DNA of 18,883 bases from Deltaproteobacteria bacterium (GTDB lineage Bacteria > Desulfobacterota > Desulfobacteria > Desulfobacterales > B30-G6): the NCBI GenBank assembly GCA_003647375.1, contig QMMS01000058.1, positions 1-18,883 of the forward strand, in the 5' to 3' direction. Below the pieces are notes generated by a model. It did not search any database and was not told where the DNA came from. It was given only the letters and a program-made list of their open reading frames with translations. Every line of letters starts with the position of its first letter. The first letter of the stretch is position 1. A program made the position numbers and the translations under genes. Shown here in pieces: positions 6,462 to 14,269 of this stretch.

Positions 6462-7604
6462 ATGTCCGTACAACCCTTTACAGCACAAGATCTGTTTGAA
6501 TGGCTCGTCTCCAAAGAAACCTTTCTTCTGCTGGACGTCCGTAACGACGAAGAGTTCGGCCGATTTAAAGTGGAAGGACCCTATCCTTTCGAAATGATCA
6601 ATGTTCCCTACATGGAATTTATCGAGCATGAAGAAGAAAGCGTCGCAAAGGTTCCCAAAGGAAAAAAACTGCGTATCGTCTGTGCCAAGGAAGGCTCTTC
6701 CAAATATGTTGGGGAAATCCTCGTAAATCACGGCCATACGGATGTGGCTCACATGCTGGTGGGCATTAAAGACTGGGGCAACCTATTGGCCCCTGTTCGC
6801 GTCGCTGCCGGGGACGACTACGAACTTTATCAATTCAGGCGCCCAGGAAAAGCATCCTGCAGCTATGGATTACTCTGCAACAAGGAAATGATGCTCTTTG
6901 ATCCGGCCAAAAATATCGCTGCGTATCAAGCCTTTGCAGATGAAAAAGGGTGCACCGTTACCCGGACATTCGAAACGCACAGGCAGGCGGATTATATCTC
7001 CGGGAGCCCCATGCTTCAACAGGCCCTGGGGACGGAAATTCTCGTTCCAGCAGCCGATTTTCAAGGTGCGGCATTTGACTACACCCCCGTAAATGACAAC
7101 GACCGATTCAATTTCACCCATGGCGGCCCCACTGTCAAGGTCATGCACACGCCCGGTCATACCCCCGGCAGCACCTCCTACCTCATCGATGACAAGTTTA
7201 TCGTAGCAGGCGACATGATTTTCATCTTTTCCATGGGGCGGCCTGACCTGGGAGGCATGGCAAAAGCCTGGTCCAGGATGCTGTTTCAAACCATGACCGA
7301 AAAAATTTTGGCCCTGGATGATTCCATGCTGGTGCTGCCCGGTCACTATATGGACTGGAAAGAGGCCAATCAGGACCTTGTTTTTACCGAGACGCTTGGA
7401 AAAATCAAAGAAATCAATGCCGCCATTTACGGCATCACCGATGAAAGCGTATTTTACGATTTTATCCAGTCGAACATGCGGCCCCAGCCCGAAGAATATG
7501 CCAAAATCCGTGAAATCAATGCCGGGCTTGTACAGGTCGATGCTGAAGAAGCGGACATCATGGACCTGGGCAAAAACGAATGTGCCGCCAGCATGCATGC
7601 TTAA
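6462..7604 (+). CDS. Rhodanese-metallo-beta-lactamase fusion, persulfide-dioxygenase-like
   Basis: A 380-residue, two-domain protein. Residues 1-112 are a rhodanese domain (LLLDVRNDEEF at 22-32, with the likely persulfide-bearing C74 in the loop VCAKEGSS). Residues 118-300 are an MBL-fold domain close to ETHE1-type persulfide dioxygenases, followed by a C-terminal extension. The usual HxHxDH motif reads H173-R-Q175-A-D177-Y178, so two metal ligands are replaced. H233 (HTPGHT), D251 (AGD) and H295 (PGH) are kept. H173, H233 and D251 correspond to the three iron ligands of ETHE1. Domain order (rhodanese first) is reversed compared with CstB-type fusions. It probably receives sulfur from TusA/DsrE2; whether it oxidises persulfide or only binds it is open. 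The ATG follows a GAGGTG site. Confidence 0.85.
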   Translation: MSVQPFTAQDLFEWLVSKETFLLLDVRNDEEFGRFKVEGPYPFEMINVPYMEFIEHEEESVAKVPKGKKLRIVCAKEGSSKYVGEILVNHGHTDVAHMLVGIKDWGNLLAPVRVAAGDDYELYQFRRPGKASCSYGLLCNKEMMLFDPAKNIAAYQAFADEKGCTVTRTFETHRQADYISGSPMLQQALGTEILVPAADFQGAAFDYTPVNDNDRFNFTHGGPTVKVMHTPGHTPGSTSYLIDDKFIVAGDMIFIFSMGRPDLGGMAKAWSRMLFQTMTEKILALDDSMLVLPGHYMDWKEANQDLVFTETLGKIKEINAAIYGITDESVFYDFIQSNMRPQPEEYAKIREINAGLVQVDAEEADIMDLGKNECAASMHA

Positions 7605-7661
7605 ACCGATTACGCTTGACAAATCCATGCTTCCTTTATAACTCATAGCCTTCGGTTATCA

Positions 7662-7690
7662 TTGACGTCATATCTGTGTTCACAGATAAA
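7662..7690 (+). promoter_or_regulatory. Candidate sat promoter with embedded perfect palindrome
   Basis: TTGACG (7662-7667), a 17-base spacer and GATAAA (7685-7690) form a plausible sigma70 promoter 31 bases before the sat ATG. A perfect 18-base palindrome, TATCTGTG-tt-CACAGATA (7671-7688), covers the spacer and most of the -10 box, the expected place for a repressor operator. A second possible -35/-10 pair starts with TTGACA at 7616. The palindrome does not have the spacing of CRP/FNR/HcpR sites (TGTGA-N6-TCACA) or of Rex sites. Confidence 0.55.
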
Positions 7691-7721
7691 TACAAAACTC
7701 AATAAAAGGAGAAAAAAACCA

Positions 7722-8996
7722 ATGGCACAATTGATTCCCCCCCATGGTGGAAAAGGTCTGACATGCTGTCTGCTTGAAGGCGCTGCGTTGGATGCGGAAA
7801 AAACAAAGGCGGAAGATCTCAAGAAAATCGAGATTTCTCCACGTGTTAAAGGTGATTTGATCATGATGGGTATCGGCGGATTCAGCCCCCTCACCGGCTT
7901 TATGACAAAAGCCGACTGGAAAGGTGTCTGCGAAGATTATCTGTTGGCAGACGGCACATTCTGGCCCATTCCCGTCACCATGGACGCTTCTAAGGAAAAT
8001 GCGGATGCCATCAACATTGGCGATGAGATTGCCCTGTACGATCCCGAAGGCGACGAAATAATGGCAACCATGCAGGTCACCGAAAAATTTGAGATGACCG
8101 AAGCGGACAAAACCTTTGAATGTGAAAAATGCTATATGGGTGAAGGAACCCCCACTGTCGAAGATTTCTGGAAAATTGCCAAAGAAGATCACCCCGGTGT
8201 TCAGATGGTTATGGACCAGAAAGCGGTCAACCTGGCGGGCCCGATCAAGGTGTTGAGTGAAGCAGAATACCCCACCCAATATGCCGGTGTGTATGTGCGC
8301 CCCGAAGAGTCCCGGAAGATGTTCGAAGAAAGAGGATGGAGTGAAGTTGCTGCCCTGCAGTTACGAAATCCCATGCACCGTTCCCATGAATACTTGTGTA
8401 AAATCGCTATCGAGGTATGTGACGGTGTCTACATTCACTCTCTGGTGGGAAATTTAAAACCGGGTGACATCCCCGCCGACGTGCGTGTCAAGTGCATCGA
8501 CGCACTGGTCAAGAACTACTTCGTCGAGAAAAACGTCATACAGGGGGGATATCCCCTGGACATGCGTTATGCCGGCCCGCGAGAAGGCCTGCTGCACGCA
8601 ACCTTCCGCCAGAACTATGGCTGTTCCAAGATGATTATCGGCCGCGACCACGCCGGTGTGGGTGACTTCTACGGTATGTTCGAAGCCCAGACGATTTTCG
8701 ACAAGATACCGACACCCGAGGGTGAAGGCAAGGCCTTGCTCTGCACCCCGCTCAAGATCGACTGGACCTTCTATTGCTTCAAATGTGACGGTATGGCATC
8801 CATGAGAACCTGTCCCCATGGCAAGGAAGACCGCGTCCTGCTGTCCGGAACCATGCTGAGAAAGATGCTTTCCGAGGGTAAGGAGCTGCCGGATCACTTC
8901 GGCCGTGACGAAGTTGTGGAGATTCTCAGAGAGTACTACGAGGGATTGGAAGAAAAGGTGGAAATTAAAACCCACAAGGCCGCAACTGGAGACTAA
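7722..8996 (+). CDS. sat: Sulfate adenylyltransferase (ATP sulfurylase)
   Basis: Catalyses sulfate + ATP to adenosine 5'-phosphosulfate + diphosphate, the activation step of dissimilatory sulfate reduction, in the cytoplasm. The 424-residue length matches homo-oligomeric Sat of sulfate reducers, without a C-terminal APS-kinase domain. Key blocks are LRNPMHRSH (214-222, the nucleotide-binding HxxH motif) and GRDHAG (307-312). C352, C355, C364 and H366 form a likely zinc site. The ATG at 7722 is chosen over an upstream in-frame TTG at 7662 because AAAGGAG (7706-7711) precedes it and family proteins start near [10 protein letters not shown]. It is convergent with qmoC and ends in a strong terminator. 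The promoter just upstream suggests independent transcription from the sulfur-relay genes, although read-through is possible. Confidence 0.97.
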   Translation: MAQLIPPHGGKGLTCCLLEGAALDAEKTKAEDLKKIEISPRVKGDLIMMGIGGFSPLTGFMTKADWKGVCEDYLLADGTFWPIPVTMDASKENADAINIGDEIALYDPEGDEIMATMQVTEKFEMTEADKTFECEKCYMGEGTPTVEDFWKIAKEDHPGVQMVMDQKAVNLAGPIKVLSEAEYPTQYAGVYVRPEESRKMFEERGWSEVAALQLRNPMHRSHEYLCKIAIEVCDGVYIHSLVGNLKPGDIPADVRVKCIDALVKNYFVEKNVIQGGYPLDMRYAGPREGLLHATFRQNYGCSKMIIGRDHAGVGDFYGMFEAQTIFDKIPTPEGEGKALLCTPLKIDWTFYCFKCDGMASMRTCPHGKEDRVLLSGTMLRKMLSEGKELPDHFGRDEVVEILREYYEGLEEKVEIKTHKAATGD

Positions 8997-9033
8997 ATTC
9001 GCTGTGCGAATTTAGGTGTCGCGGCTTCGCCGC
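8994..9033. other. Two small hairpins, the first containing the sat stop codon
   Basis: TAAATTCGC (8994-9002) and GCGAATTTA (9006-9014) form a perfect 9-bp stem whose first three bases are the sat stop codon. A second stem, GCGGC-ttc-GCCGC, follows at 9021-9033. They precede the main terminator at 9044. Confidence 0.65.
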
Positions 9034-9043
9034 TCTTAAACAT

Positions 9044-9080
9044 AAAAAAGGGGGAAACTGAAATAGTTTCCCCCTTTTTT
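9044..9080. terminator. Strong bidirectional intrinsic terminator for sat and qmoC
   Basis: AAAAAAGGGGGAAACT (9044-9059) and AGTTTCCCCCTTTTTT (9065-9080) form a perfect 16-bp stem with a 5-base loop. The plus strand gives a T-run after the G/C-rich stem for sat; the A-run at the left gives the same on the minus strand for qmoC. Location between converging genes fits a shared terminator. Confidence 0.93.
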
Positions 9081-9111
9081 ATATTGAAATGTTTAGCGGC
9101 ATAGCCGCCAA

Positions 9112-9149
9112 GTCGAAAATAAAATCGCCCCGGCGATTTTATTTTCGAC
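9112..9149. other. 18-bp perfect palindrome overlapping the 3' end of qmoC
   Basis: GTCGAAAATAAAATCGCC (9112-9129) and GGCGATTTTATTTTCGAC (9132-9149) pair perfectly with a 2-base centre. The right arm contains the last codons and the stop codon of qmoC (9139-9141). A smaller hairpin, GCGGC-ata-GCCGC, lies just before it at about 9096-9108. It may protect the 3' end of the mRNA. Confidence 0.7.
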
Positions 9150-10272
9150 CGATGTACTCGTTATAGGCCATGGCCGCGGTTCGATACACCAGGTGAGCCA
9201 GTTTGGAGTATGGAATAAAGAAGAAAAGACTCCAGACAAACATGAGATGGATGTAATAGATCGTATAGGAAAGTCCGCCCATCCCCATCAGGCGTGTCAC
9301 CTGTGCCAACATACCGGTGAGACCCAGCGTCAGGGCCCAACCTACCAGCCACCAGTCTTTGTAAACCGATACCTGGTCTTTTTTGGACAACCGGCTGCGG
9401 ATCATCAGGAGACTGCCGATGATCAGAGCCACACCGCTCACATTGCCGAGCCATTTGACCGGATTCATCTGGCTATAGGGCCCGTGTATCTGGAGCCCGT
9501 ATATCGACACGAAAAAAATACTGGTCACGATAAACAGCCCGATAAATCCAAACAAGACCATCATGTGCGATGTGGCGCGGTCCTTGTTTTCACTGCACTC
9601 ATTAAATTTGTCATGCTTTATAATGGTCGGGATCACCCGGACCAATCCCATAATCATGCCTTTTGGATCGATTTTCTCGATATCGGTTTTACCCTCCTGT
9701 AACGCATTCTGATGCATATCGTTCAGAAACCGTTTCAATCCTATGGCGAAGTTGATAACCGCCCAGGCTGCCGCGGGCAGCATCACCATATCCACCAGCC
9801 AAGTGGAGAAAAAGTGACCATGAACGATCCTGTCTCCGCCCGGATTAAAGTTTAAAAAGCCCGTGACAAGCCCCAACACCAGAAACAGAAGCGCTGGAAT
9901 TCCCAGGACAATCGGCAGCTTTTTGGGGTCGTTGATGAGTTTGCCCATGGCCTTCACCGGACCATACTCGGTAACTGCATAGGCCCGGATTGCTGCCAGT
10001 ACATCCCCGGGTTTCGCTCCGCGCGGACAAAGGGTGGTGCAATCCCCGCAGTTGTGACAAAGCCAGACATCGCCGTTTCCCACCAGTTTCTCTTTGAGTC
10101 CCCAGGAAGCTGCGATCATTTCCTTCCTGGGAAATGGTTTGTTGTCGGGTGAAATCGGGCACGCTACCGAGCAGGTCGCACACTGAAAACATTTTTTCAG
10201 ATCGCCGCCGCCAAGCCCTTTAACCTCATTAATAAAGCCTATATCAGGCTCAATAACATATGCATCCGCCAT
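9139..10272 (-). CDS. qmoC: Quinone-interacting membrane-bound oxidoreductase subunit QmoC
   Basis: A 377-residue membrane subunit that joins the menaquinone pool to QmoAB and thereby to APS reductase. Residues 1-90 are HdrC-like, with two [4Fe-4S] motifs, CFQCATCSVACP (28-39) and CHNCGDCTTLCP (72-83). Residues 119-355 hold about six hydrophobic segments (near 119-140, 157-178, 236-258, 275-291, 307-326, 336-355) forming a cytochrome b-like domain; H151, H153, H236, H342 and H360 are candidate haem ligands. The frame is open upstream to 10365, which would overlap qmoB, but the ATG at 10272 has GAGGAGG at 10280-10286 and fits the family N-terminus. It lies 64 bases after qmoB and is the last gene of the operon. 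Confidence 0.95.
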   Translation of the reverse strand: MADAYVIEPDIGFINEVKGLGGGDLKKCFQCATCSVACPISPDNKPFPRKEMIAASWGLKEKLVGNGDVWLCHNCGDCTTLCPRGAKPGDVLAAIRAYAVTEYGPVKAMGKLINDPKKLPIVLGIPALLFLVLGLVTGFLNFNPGGDRIVHGHFFSTWLVDMVMLPAAAWAVINFAIGLKRFLNDMHQNALQEGKTDIEKIDPKGMIMGLVRVIPTIIKHDKFNECSENKDRATSHMMVLFGFIGLFIVTSIFFVSIYGLQIHGPYSQMNPVKWLGNVSGVALIIGSLLMIRSRLSKKDQVSVYKDWWLVGWALTLGLTGMLAQVTRLMGMGGLSYTIYYIHLMFVWSLFFFIPYSKLAHLVYRTAAMAYNEYIGRK

Positions 10273-10336
10273 ATGAGTTCCTCCTCTTTCGATGACGTGT
10301 TCACATTCGCCAAACATTGAACGCAAACCATCCAGG

Positions 10337-12673
10337 TTAAAAGCCCTTGAACGGGTTCGGGCCAAGATCTTCGATCATTTCTGCAAAATCATTCACGATC
10401 TGTGGAATCTTGTCGTATTCATCGATAGCTATCTGGTACTGCGCCACACGTTCCTCCTCCAGGGCCAGACTCGACAGGGCCTCACCGATCTTCTTCATAC
10501 GAACTTCCGCCAGTTCGCTTCCCTTGATAAAATGGCACTGGTAATCATCACCATGTTTGCACCCGAGAAGGAAGACACCGTCCATGCCCTGTGACAGGGC
10601 ATCCTTTATCCAGATAACATTTACGGATCCCAGACACCGAACCGGGATAAATCGGACCTCTGCTGAATAAGACATCCTGTTGAGCCCGACAATATCCAGG
10701 GCCGGATAGGCATCGTTTTCACAAACAAGCCCCAGTATTCTCATGGGAGGTTCATCGTAATCATCTTCGGAAGGTACTTGAATGGATTTGACCATGGAAC
10801 CGACGCTGTCGATATTATAATCGGCAAACCCGATGATCCGCTCCGGACAAGCCCCCATACAGGTACCACATCGTCGACAACGGGTCGGGTTCGGCTTGGG
10901 GGTTCCTTTTTCATCATCGTCCAGCGCACCAAAAGGACATTCTTCGGTACAGCGCTTGCACTGGGTACAGCGCTGGAAAAAGAAGTCCGGAAAGGTCATG
11001 TCCCCCGATCTTGGATGGACAGAAACGCCCCTGTTGACCGATTCAATGCATTGAATGGCCTTTAAGGCCGCGCCCGAAGCATCTTCCATGGACTCTTCCA
11101 CGGTAAGCGAGCGTCGGATGCCGCCGGCGGCATAAATACCGGTCCGCTGGGTCTCGTACGGGAAACAAATGAAGTTCGAATCCGCATAGTCCTGGAACAA
11201 AGCATTATCCCTGAAGCCTGGTCCCTGACGATAGGCCAGATTGACCACCGGGTCGTCTTTGGTGACCGGTACCATACCCGTGCCGAGAACAACCATGTCC
11301 GCCTTGACCTGCACCTTGTCTCCCAGGAGGGTATTTTCAGCCTCGACAATAAGGCCGGTACCGTTTTTGGAGACGTGCGTCACTTCACCCTTTGTCAAAA
11401 AAATACCGGGATCCTGCTGTATGCTCTTGTAAAAATTCTCGCTAAGACCGGGCGTCCGCATGTGCTGGTAAAACAGAAACGCTTTGCCTTCGGGAAAGTC
11501 TTCCCGGACATATTTGGCCTGTTTTAACACCACCAGGCTTGTGACCGACCCTGCATATTCAAAATCGCTGTCATCATCGCCGGCCCCCGGGCTCTGGATA
11601 AAGACCACCGACGAGGCTTCCTTACCGTCCGAAGGTCTGACGATTTTACCCTTTTTGGCTATCTCTTCAAATTGGGCATTGGTCACAACGTCCGGCAATT
11701 CTCCATATCCCAGATGGGCGAACTCGCCTTCTTCGGGCTCATAAGGCCGCCAGCCTGCCGCCAGAATCACGGCGCCAAAAGCTTCGCCATCCGGATCAAT
11801 GGTCAGGATGTCGTTCCTACCCTCATTGTACTCCATGAATTTTTCGTGCAGTTGCTCTGCATTCAGGTCTTTGCCTTTATCATCCACTTTCATCTCGTCC
11901 GGTAGCGGATAGGGAACATCGAATTCTATTTTCTCACCCGGTTTTTTCAAGGTGACGATAAAATTTCCCGGTTCGCCGGCAATACGAGCCGCCATTGTCT
12001 CCGTCTTCACCGTGATGCCGGATGTGGATTCCACTTCCTGTATCATCTGTGCTACAGCCGGTGAGATCAATTCTTCGTATGGACTTTTCAAGGGCAGTTG
12101 TTTACGCCAGTTATTGGCATTTCCTCCCAACACCGCTTCTTTTTCGATAACAGTGACATCATAGCCCGTTTTGGCCGCATCGAGAGCCGCCGACATGCCG
12201 GTGACACCACCCCCGATCACCAGGATTTTACGGCTGAAATTGTCCAGCTTGTAAGGCTCCGGCAGGTCAATTTTTTCGACTTTCGCCATTCCCATACGGA
12301 TGTAGTCCTGGGCCAGCATCTCCAGCCGGTCGAAGTGTTCCTCATCTCCCTTTTGATCTTCGGTCAATGCCGGAAAATCAGAGCGGGGATGTGACCACAC
12401 CACCTGTTCCCGTAAATTTACCCGATCCACAATACAGCCGTCGAACCGGAATACGTCAAAATTCACCCGCCGCGAACATGCTGCGATAACGAGTGTATTG
12501 GTACCTTCCTCGATATCCTTCTTAAGAAGGGCAACACCGTCTTTACCACAGAGAACGGGGTGCGTTTTTACCGGAACACCCTCTTCCTCTGGAATTTCAC
12601 ACAGTGCTTTCATGTCCAGGGCATCTCCGATGCCACAACCTTCACATATATACACACCATACTTTTTATCCAT
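10337..12673 (-). CDS. qmoB: Quinone-interacting membrane-bound oxidoreductase subunit QmoB
   Basis: A 778-residue HdrA-like flavoprotein with a C-terminal MvhD-like domain. The N-terminal region carries cysteines C10, C13, C42 and C66, resembling the HdrA N-terminal iron-sulfur segment. The FAD-binding GGGVTG is at 154-159. Two ferredoxin motifs are CTQCKRCTEECP (569-580) and CRRCGTCMGACP (599-610). The MvhD-like domain from about 645 keeps C651, C680, C705 and C713. QmoB passes electrons between QmoC/QmoA and APS reductase in the cytoplasm. It starts 10 bases after the qmoA stop, with AGGAGG upstream of the ATG, so the two are translationally close. All expected domains are present. Confidence 0.96.
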   Translation of the reverse strand: MDKKYGVYICEGCGIGDALDMKALCEIPEEEGVPVKTHPVLCGKDGVALLKKDIEEGTNTLVIAACSRRVNFDVFRFDGCIVDRVNLREQVVWSHPRSDFPALTEDQKGDEEHFDRLEMLAQDYIRMGMAKVEKIDLPEPYKLDNFSRKILVIGGGVTGMSAALDAAKTGYDVTVIEKEAVLGGNANNWRKQLPLKSPYEELISPAVAQMIQEVESTSGITVKTETMAARIAGEPGNFIVTLKKPGEKIEFDVPYPLPDEMKVDDKGKDLNAEQLHEKFMEYNEGRNDILTIDPDGEAFGAVILAAGWRPYEPEEGEFAHLGYGELPDVVTNAQFEEIAKKGKIVRPSDGKEASSVVFIQSPGAGDDDSDFEYAGSVTSLVVLKQAKYVREDFPEGKAFLFYQHMRTPGLSENFYKSIQQDPGIFLTKGEVTHVSKNGTGLIVEAENTLLGDKVQVKADMVVLGTGMVPVTKDDPVVNLAYRQGPGFRDNALFQDYADSNFICFPYETQRTGIYAAGGIRRSLTVEESMEDASGAALKAIQCIESVNRGVSVHPRSGDMTFPDFFFQRCTQCKRCTEECPFGALDDDEKGTPKPNPTRCRRCGTCMGACPERIIGFADYNIDSVGSMVKSIQVPSEDDYDEPPMRILGLVCENDAYPALDIVGLNRMSYSAEVRFIPVRCLGSVNVIWIKDALSQGMDGVFLLGCKHGDDYQCHFIKGSELAEVRMKKIGEALSSLALEEERVAQYQIAIDEYDKIPQIVNDFAEMIEDLGPNPFKGF

Positions 12674-12683
12674 GGATACCCTC

Positions 12684-13961
12684 CTACCTGTTCACCAACG
12701 TTTGAATCGCTTTCAAAGCCATTCCGGTTGCATTCTGATTCGATGAAACAACGTCCGCCGGTTTATTGGCACAACCGGCTGCAAACATGCCGCCTTTTTC
12801 GAAGTCATTGATGATAAATCCGTCTTCGGTGTATGTTAACTCGGCAGGAAGCTTTGCATTGGCCGCCGTCGGTTGCATGCCGGTTGCCAGAACCGCCATC
12901 TCAACGGTTTGGTGAATCTTTTCACCGGTTACCGCATTCTCTGCAACCACGGTGATGTTTCTGGTTTCCGGGTCTTCATTGACCTCGGCAACTTTGCCCT
13001 TGATAAAAAAAACATTTTCATCTTCTTTTATGCGCTTGTAAAATTTTTCATACCGGGATCCCGGAGCCCTGAGATCAATGTAAAAGATGTAAATCTTGGC
13101 ATCCGGATATCTTTCCCGGATATAGGTGGCATGCTTGAGGGAAGCCATGCAACATACATATGAACAATAAGGAAGATGATTTTCATCCCTTGACCCGGCG
13201 CATTGAACAAAGGCGATGCTCTCAATATCTTTATTGTCGGACGGGCGTTGAATCGTTCCTTTTGTGGGTCCGTTGGGAGAGGCCAGCCGCTCCAGCATCA
13301 TGTTGGTAATCACATTTTCATATTGACCGAAGCCTAGATTGTCGATCTTGGATGCATCGTACGGCTCCCATCCCGTGGCCCAGACCAGCGCACCAACCTT
13401 CAGATTCATTGTATGGGTTTCCATCTCAAGATCGATGGCATCGTACTTACAAGCTTCTTTGCACCGCACGGCATCATCCGTGCCGATGATCCGGGGTGAC
13501 AGAACATACCGGGCAGGAAACGCCATTTCAAAGGGCTGATAGGCCGCCTTGATCTGCCTCATGCCAAAATCAAAATCACTCTCTATTTCTGTTTCACAGA
13601 CCGCTGCACAGTCACCGCAACAGGTGCAGTTTTCATTCACATAACGGGGTGCCAACTTGATGGAAACATCGTAGTCTCCGGGGGTACCGGTCACTTTTTC
13701 TACTTCAGCGAGAGTAAACACCTTTATTTTGGGGTTGTCCTTGATCCGCCGGAAATTGATTTCCAGGCCGCAGGAAGGTGGACACAGCTTGGGAAAATAT
13801 TGATTCAGCTGCGATACCCTTCCGCCTAGGTAAGGATTTTTCTCGACCAGAAACACTTCGTACCCCACTTCGGCGGCCTCTATGGCTGTGGTCAGCCCAC
13901 TGATACCGCCACCCACGACCATGATACTTTCACTAGCAGGGGCTCCTTTGTCTTCTGTCAT
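12684..13961 (-). CDS. qmoA: Quinone-interacting membrane-bound oxidoreductase subunit QmoA
   Basis: A 425-residue HdrA-like FAD protein, first gene of qmoABC. The dinucleotide-binding motif GGGISG is at 17-22, with the FAD-ribose acidic residue at the end of the second strand (LVEKN, 38-42). A cysteine group CTCCGDCAAVC at 112-122 resembles the cluster-binding insert of HdrA-type proteins, and a second FAD-binding strand region, LVWATGWEP, lies at about 192-200. It works in the cytoplasm with QmoB as part of the electron path to AprAB. The ATG at 13961 has a GGAGGG site. The gene is separated from aprA by a terminator and a 377-base structured spacer, so it probably has its own promoter. Confidence 0.96.
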   Translation of the reverse strand: MTEDKGAPASESIMVVGGGISGLTTAIEAAEVGYEVFLVEKNPYLGGRVSQLNQYFPKLCPPSCGLEINFRRIKDNPKIKVFTLAEVEKVTGTPGDYDVSIKLAPRYVNENCTCCGDCAAVCETEIESDFDFGMRQIKAAYQPFEMAFPARYVLSPRIIGTDDAVRCKEACKYDAIDLEMETHTMNLKVGALVWATGWEPYDASKIDNLGFGQYENVITNMMLERLASPNGPTKGTIQRPSDNKDIESIAFVQCAGSRDENHLPYCSYVCCMASLKHATYIRERYPDAKIYIFYIDLRAPGSRYEKFYKRIKEDENVFFIKGKVAEVNEDPETRNITVVAENAVTGEKIHQTVEMAVLATGMQPTAANAKLPAELTYTEDGFIINDFEKGGMFAAGCANKPADVVSSNQNATGMALKAIQTLVNR

Positions 13962-14003
13962 GCTATCCCTCCGTGCTTTTAAATCCGTACGTGTTAAATA
14001 AAA

Positions 14004-14009
14004 ATTATA
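14004..14009 (-). promoter_or_regulatory. Candidate -10 box for qmoABC
   Basis: A perfect TATAAT on the minus strand, 42 bases before the qmoA ATG, would give a leader of about 35 bases. The -35 region is poor (TTTTAT at 17 bases), so activator dependence or a chance match are both possible. The left copy of the 14-bp inverted repeat lies within the -10/-35 spacer. Confidence 0.4.
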
Positions 14010-14033
14010 TCTTGGACGATATCCACATAAAAT

Positions 14034-14082
14034 GTGCAGCTCTAACCTGGAAATATAGGAATGCTCCAGGTTAGAGCTTCAC
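14034..14082. other. Long hairpin upstream of qmoA
   Basis: AGCTCTAACCTGGA (14038-14051) and TCCAGGTTAGAGCT (14065-14078) form a perfect 14-bp stem with a 13-base loop; GTG (14034-14036) and CAC (14080-14082) extend it past one mismatch. On the minus strand only a short ATTTT follows, so termination would be weak. It may insulate qmo from aprBA read-through. Confidence 0.6.
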
Positions 14083-14093
14083 GTTTCAAGTCT

Positions 14094-14216
14094 ACCCCAT
14101 GGTTGCATAAACAACATGGCAAAATTCTGTGTTGCTAAGGGTTCGAAGTAAAAAACTACGACTTCACCCTTAGACGCCTTGACTCTGAAGCCCTCCGGTT
14201 TTTGCAACGTTGGGGA
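14094..14216. repeat. Dispersed palindromic repeat, copy B (123 bp)
   Basis: Shares with the copy at 4496-4570 the left end CCCCAT-n-GTTGCATAAACAACATGGCAAA (in two blocks, 14095-14124) and the right blocks CTGAAGCCCTCCGG (14185-14198) and TTTTGCAACGTTGGGG (14200-14215). The outer ends are inverted repeats of each other (TTTNTGCAACNNTGGGG). Copy B carries an extra central hairpin, CTAAGGGT...ACCCTTAG, at about 14135-14172. It has the same orientation as copy A relative to the downstream minus-strand gene. Confidence 0.78.
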
Positions 14217-14269
14217 CTATTTTGGATATCGTCCAAACAGAAAAGTTGTCGAGTGGTTTTGACCTTAAC

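Larger units (their letters stand above)
14012..14236. repeat. 225-bp spacer segment bracketed by a 14-bp perfect inverted repeat
   Basis: TTGGACGATATCCA at 14012-14025 is the exact reverse complement of TGGATATCGTCCAA at 14223-14236. Between them lie the 14034-14082 hairpin and repeat copy B. One copy abuts the candidate qmoA -10 box, so the pair could be two binding sites for one regulator, or the ends of an inserted element. No target-site duplication is evident. Confidence 0.65.

Noticed and set aside
7662..7721. Twenty-residue N-terminal extension of Sat
   Set aside because: It would be translated from a TTG inside the promoter; the ATG at 7722 has AAAGGAG and the usual N-terminus.
10272..10365. 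N-terminal extension of QmoC starting at 10365
   Set aside because: It would overlap qmoB by 29 bases; the ATG at 10272 has a strong, well-spaced Shine-Dalgarno and matches the family start.
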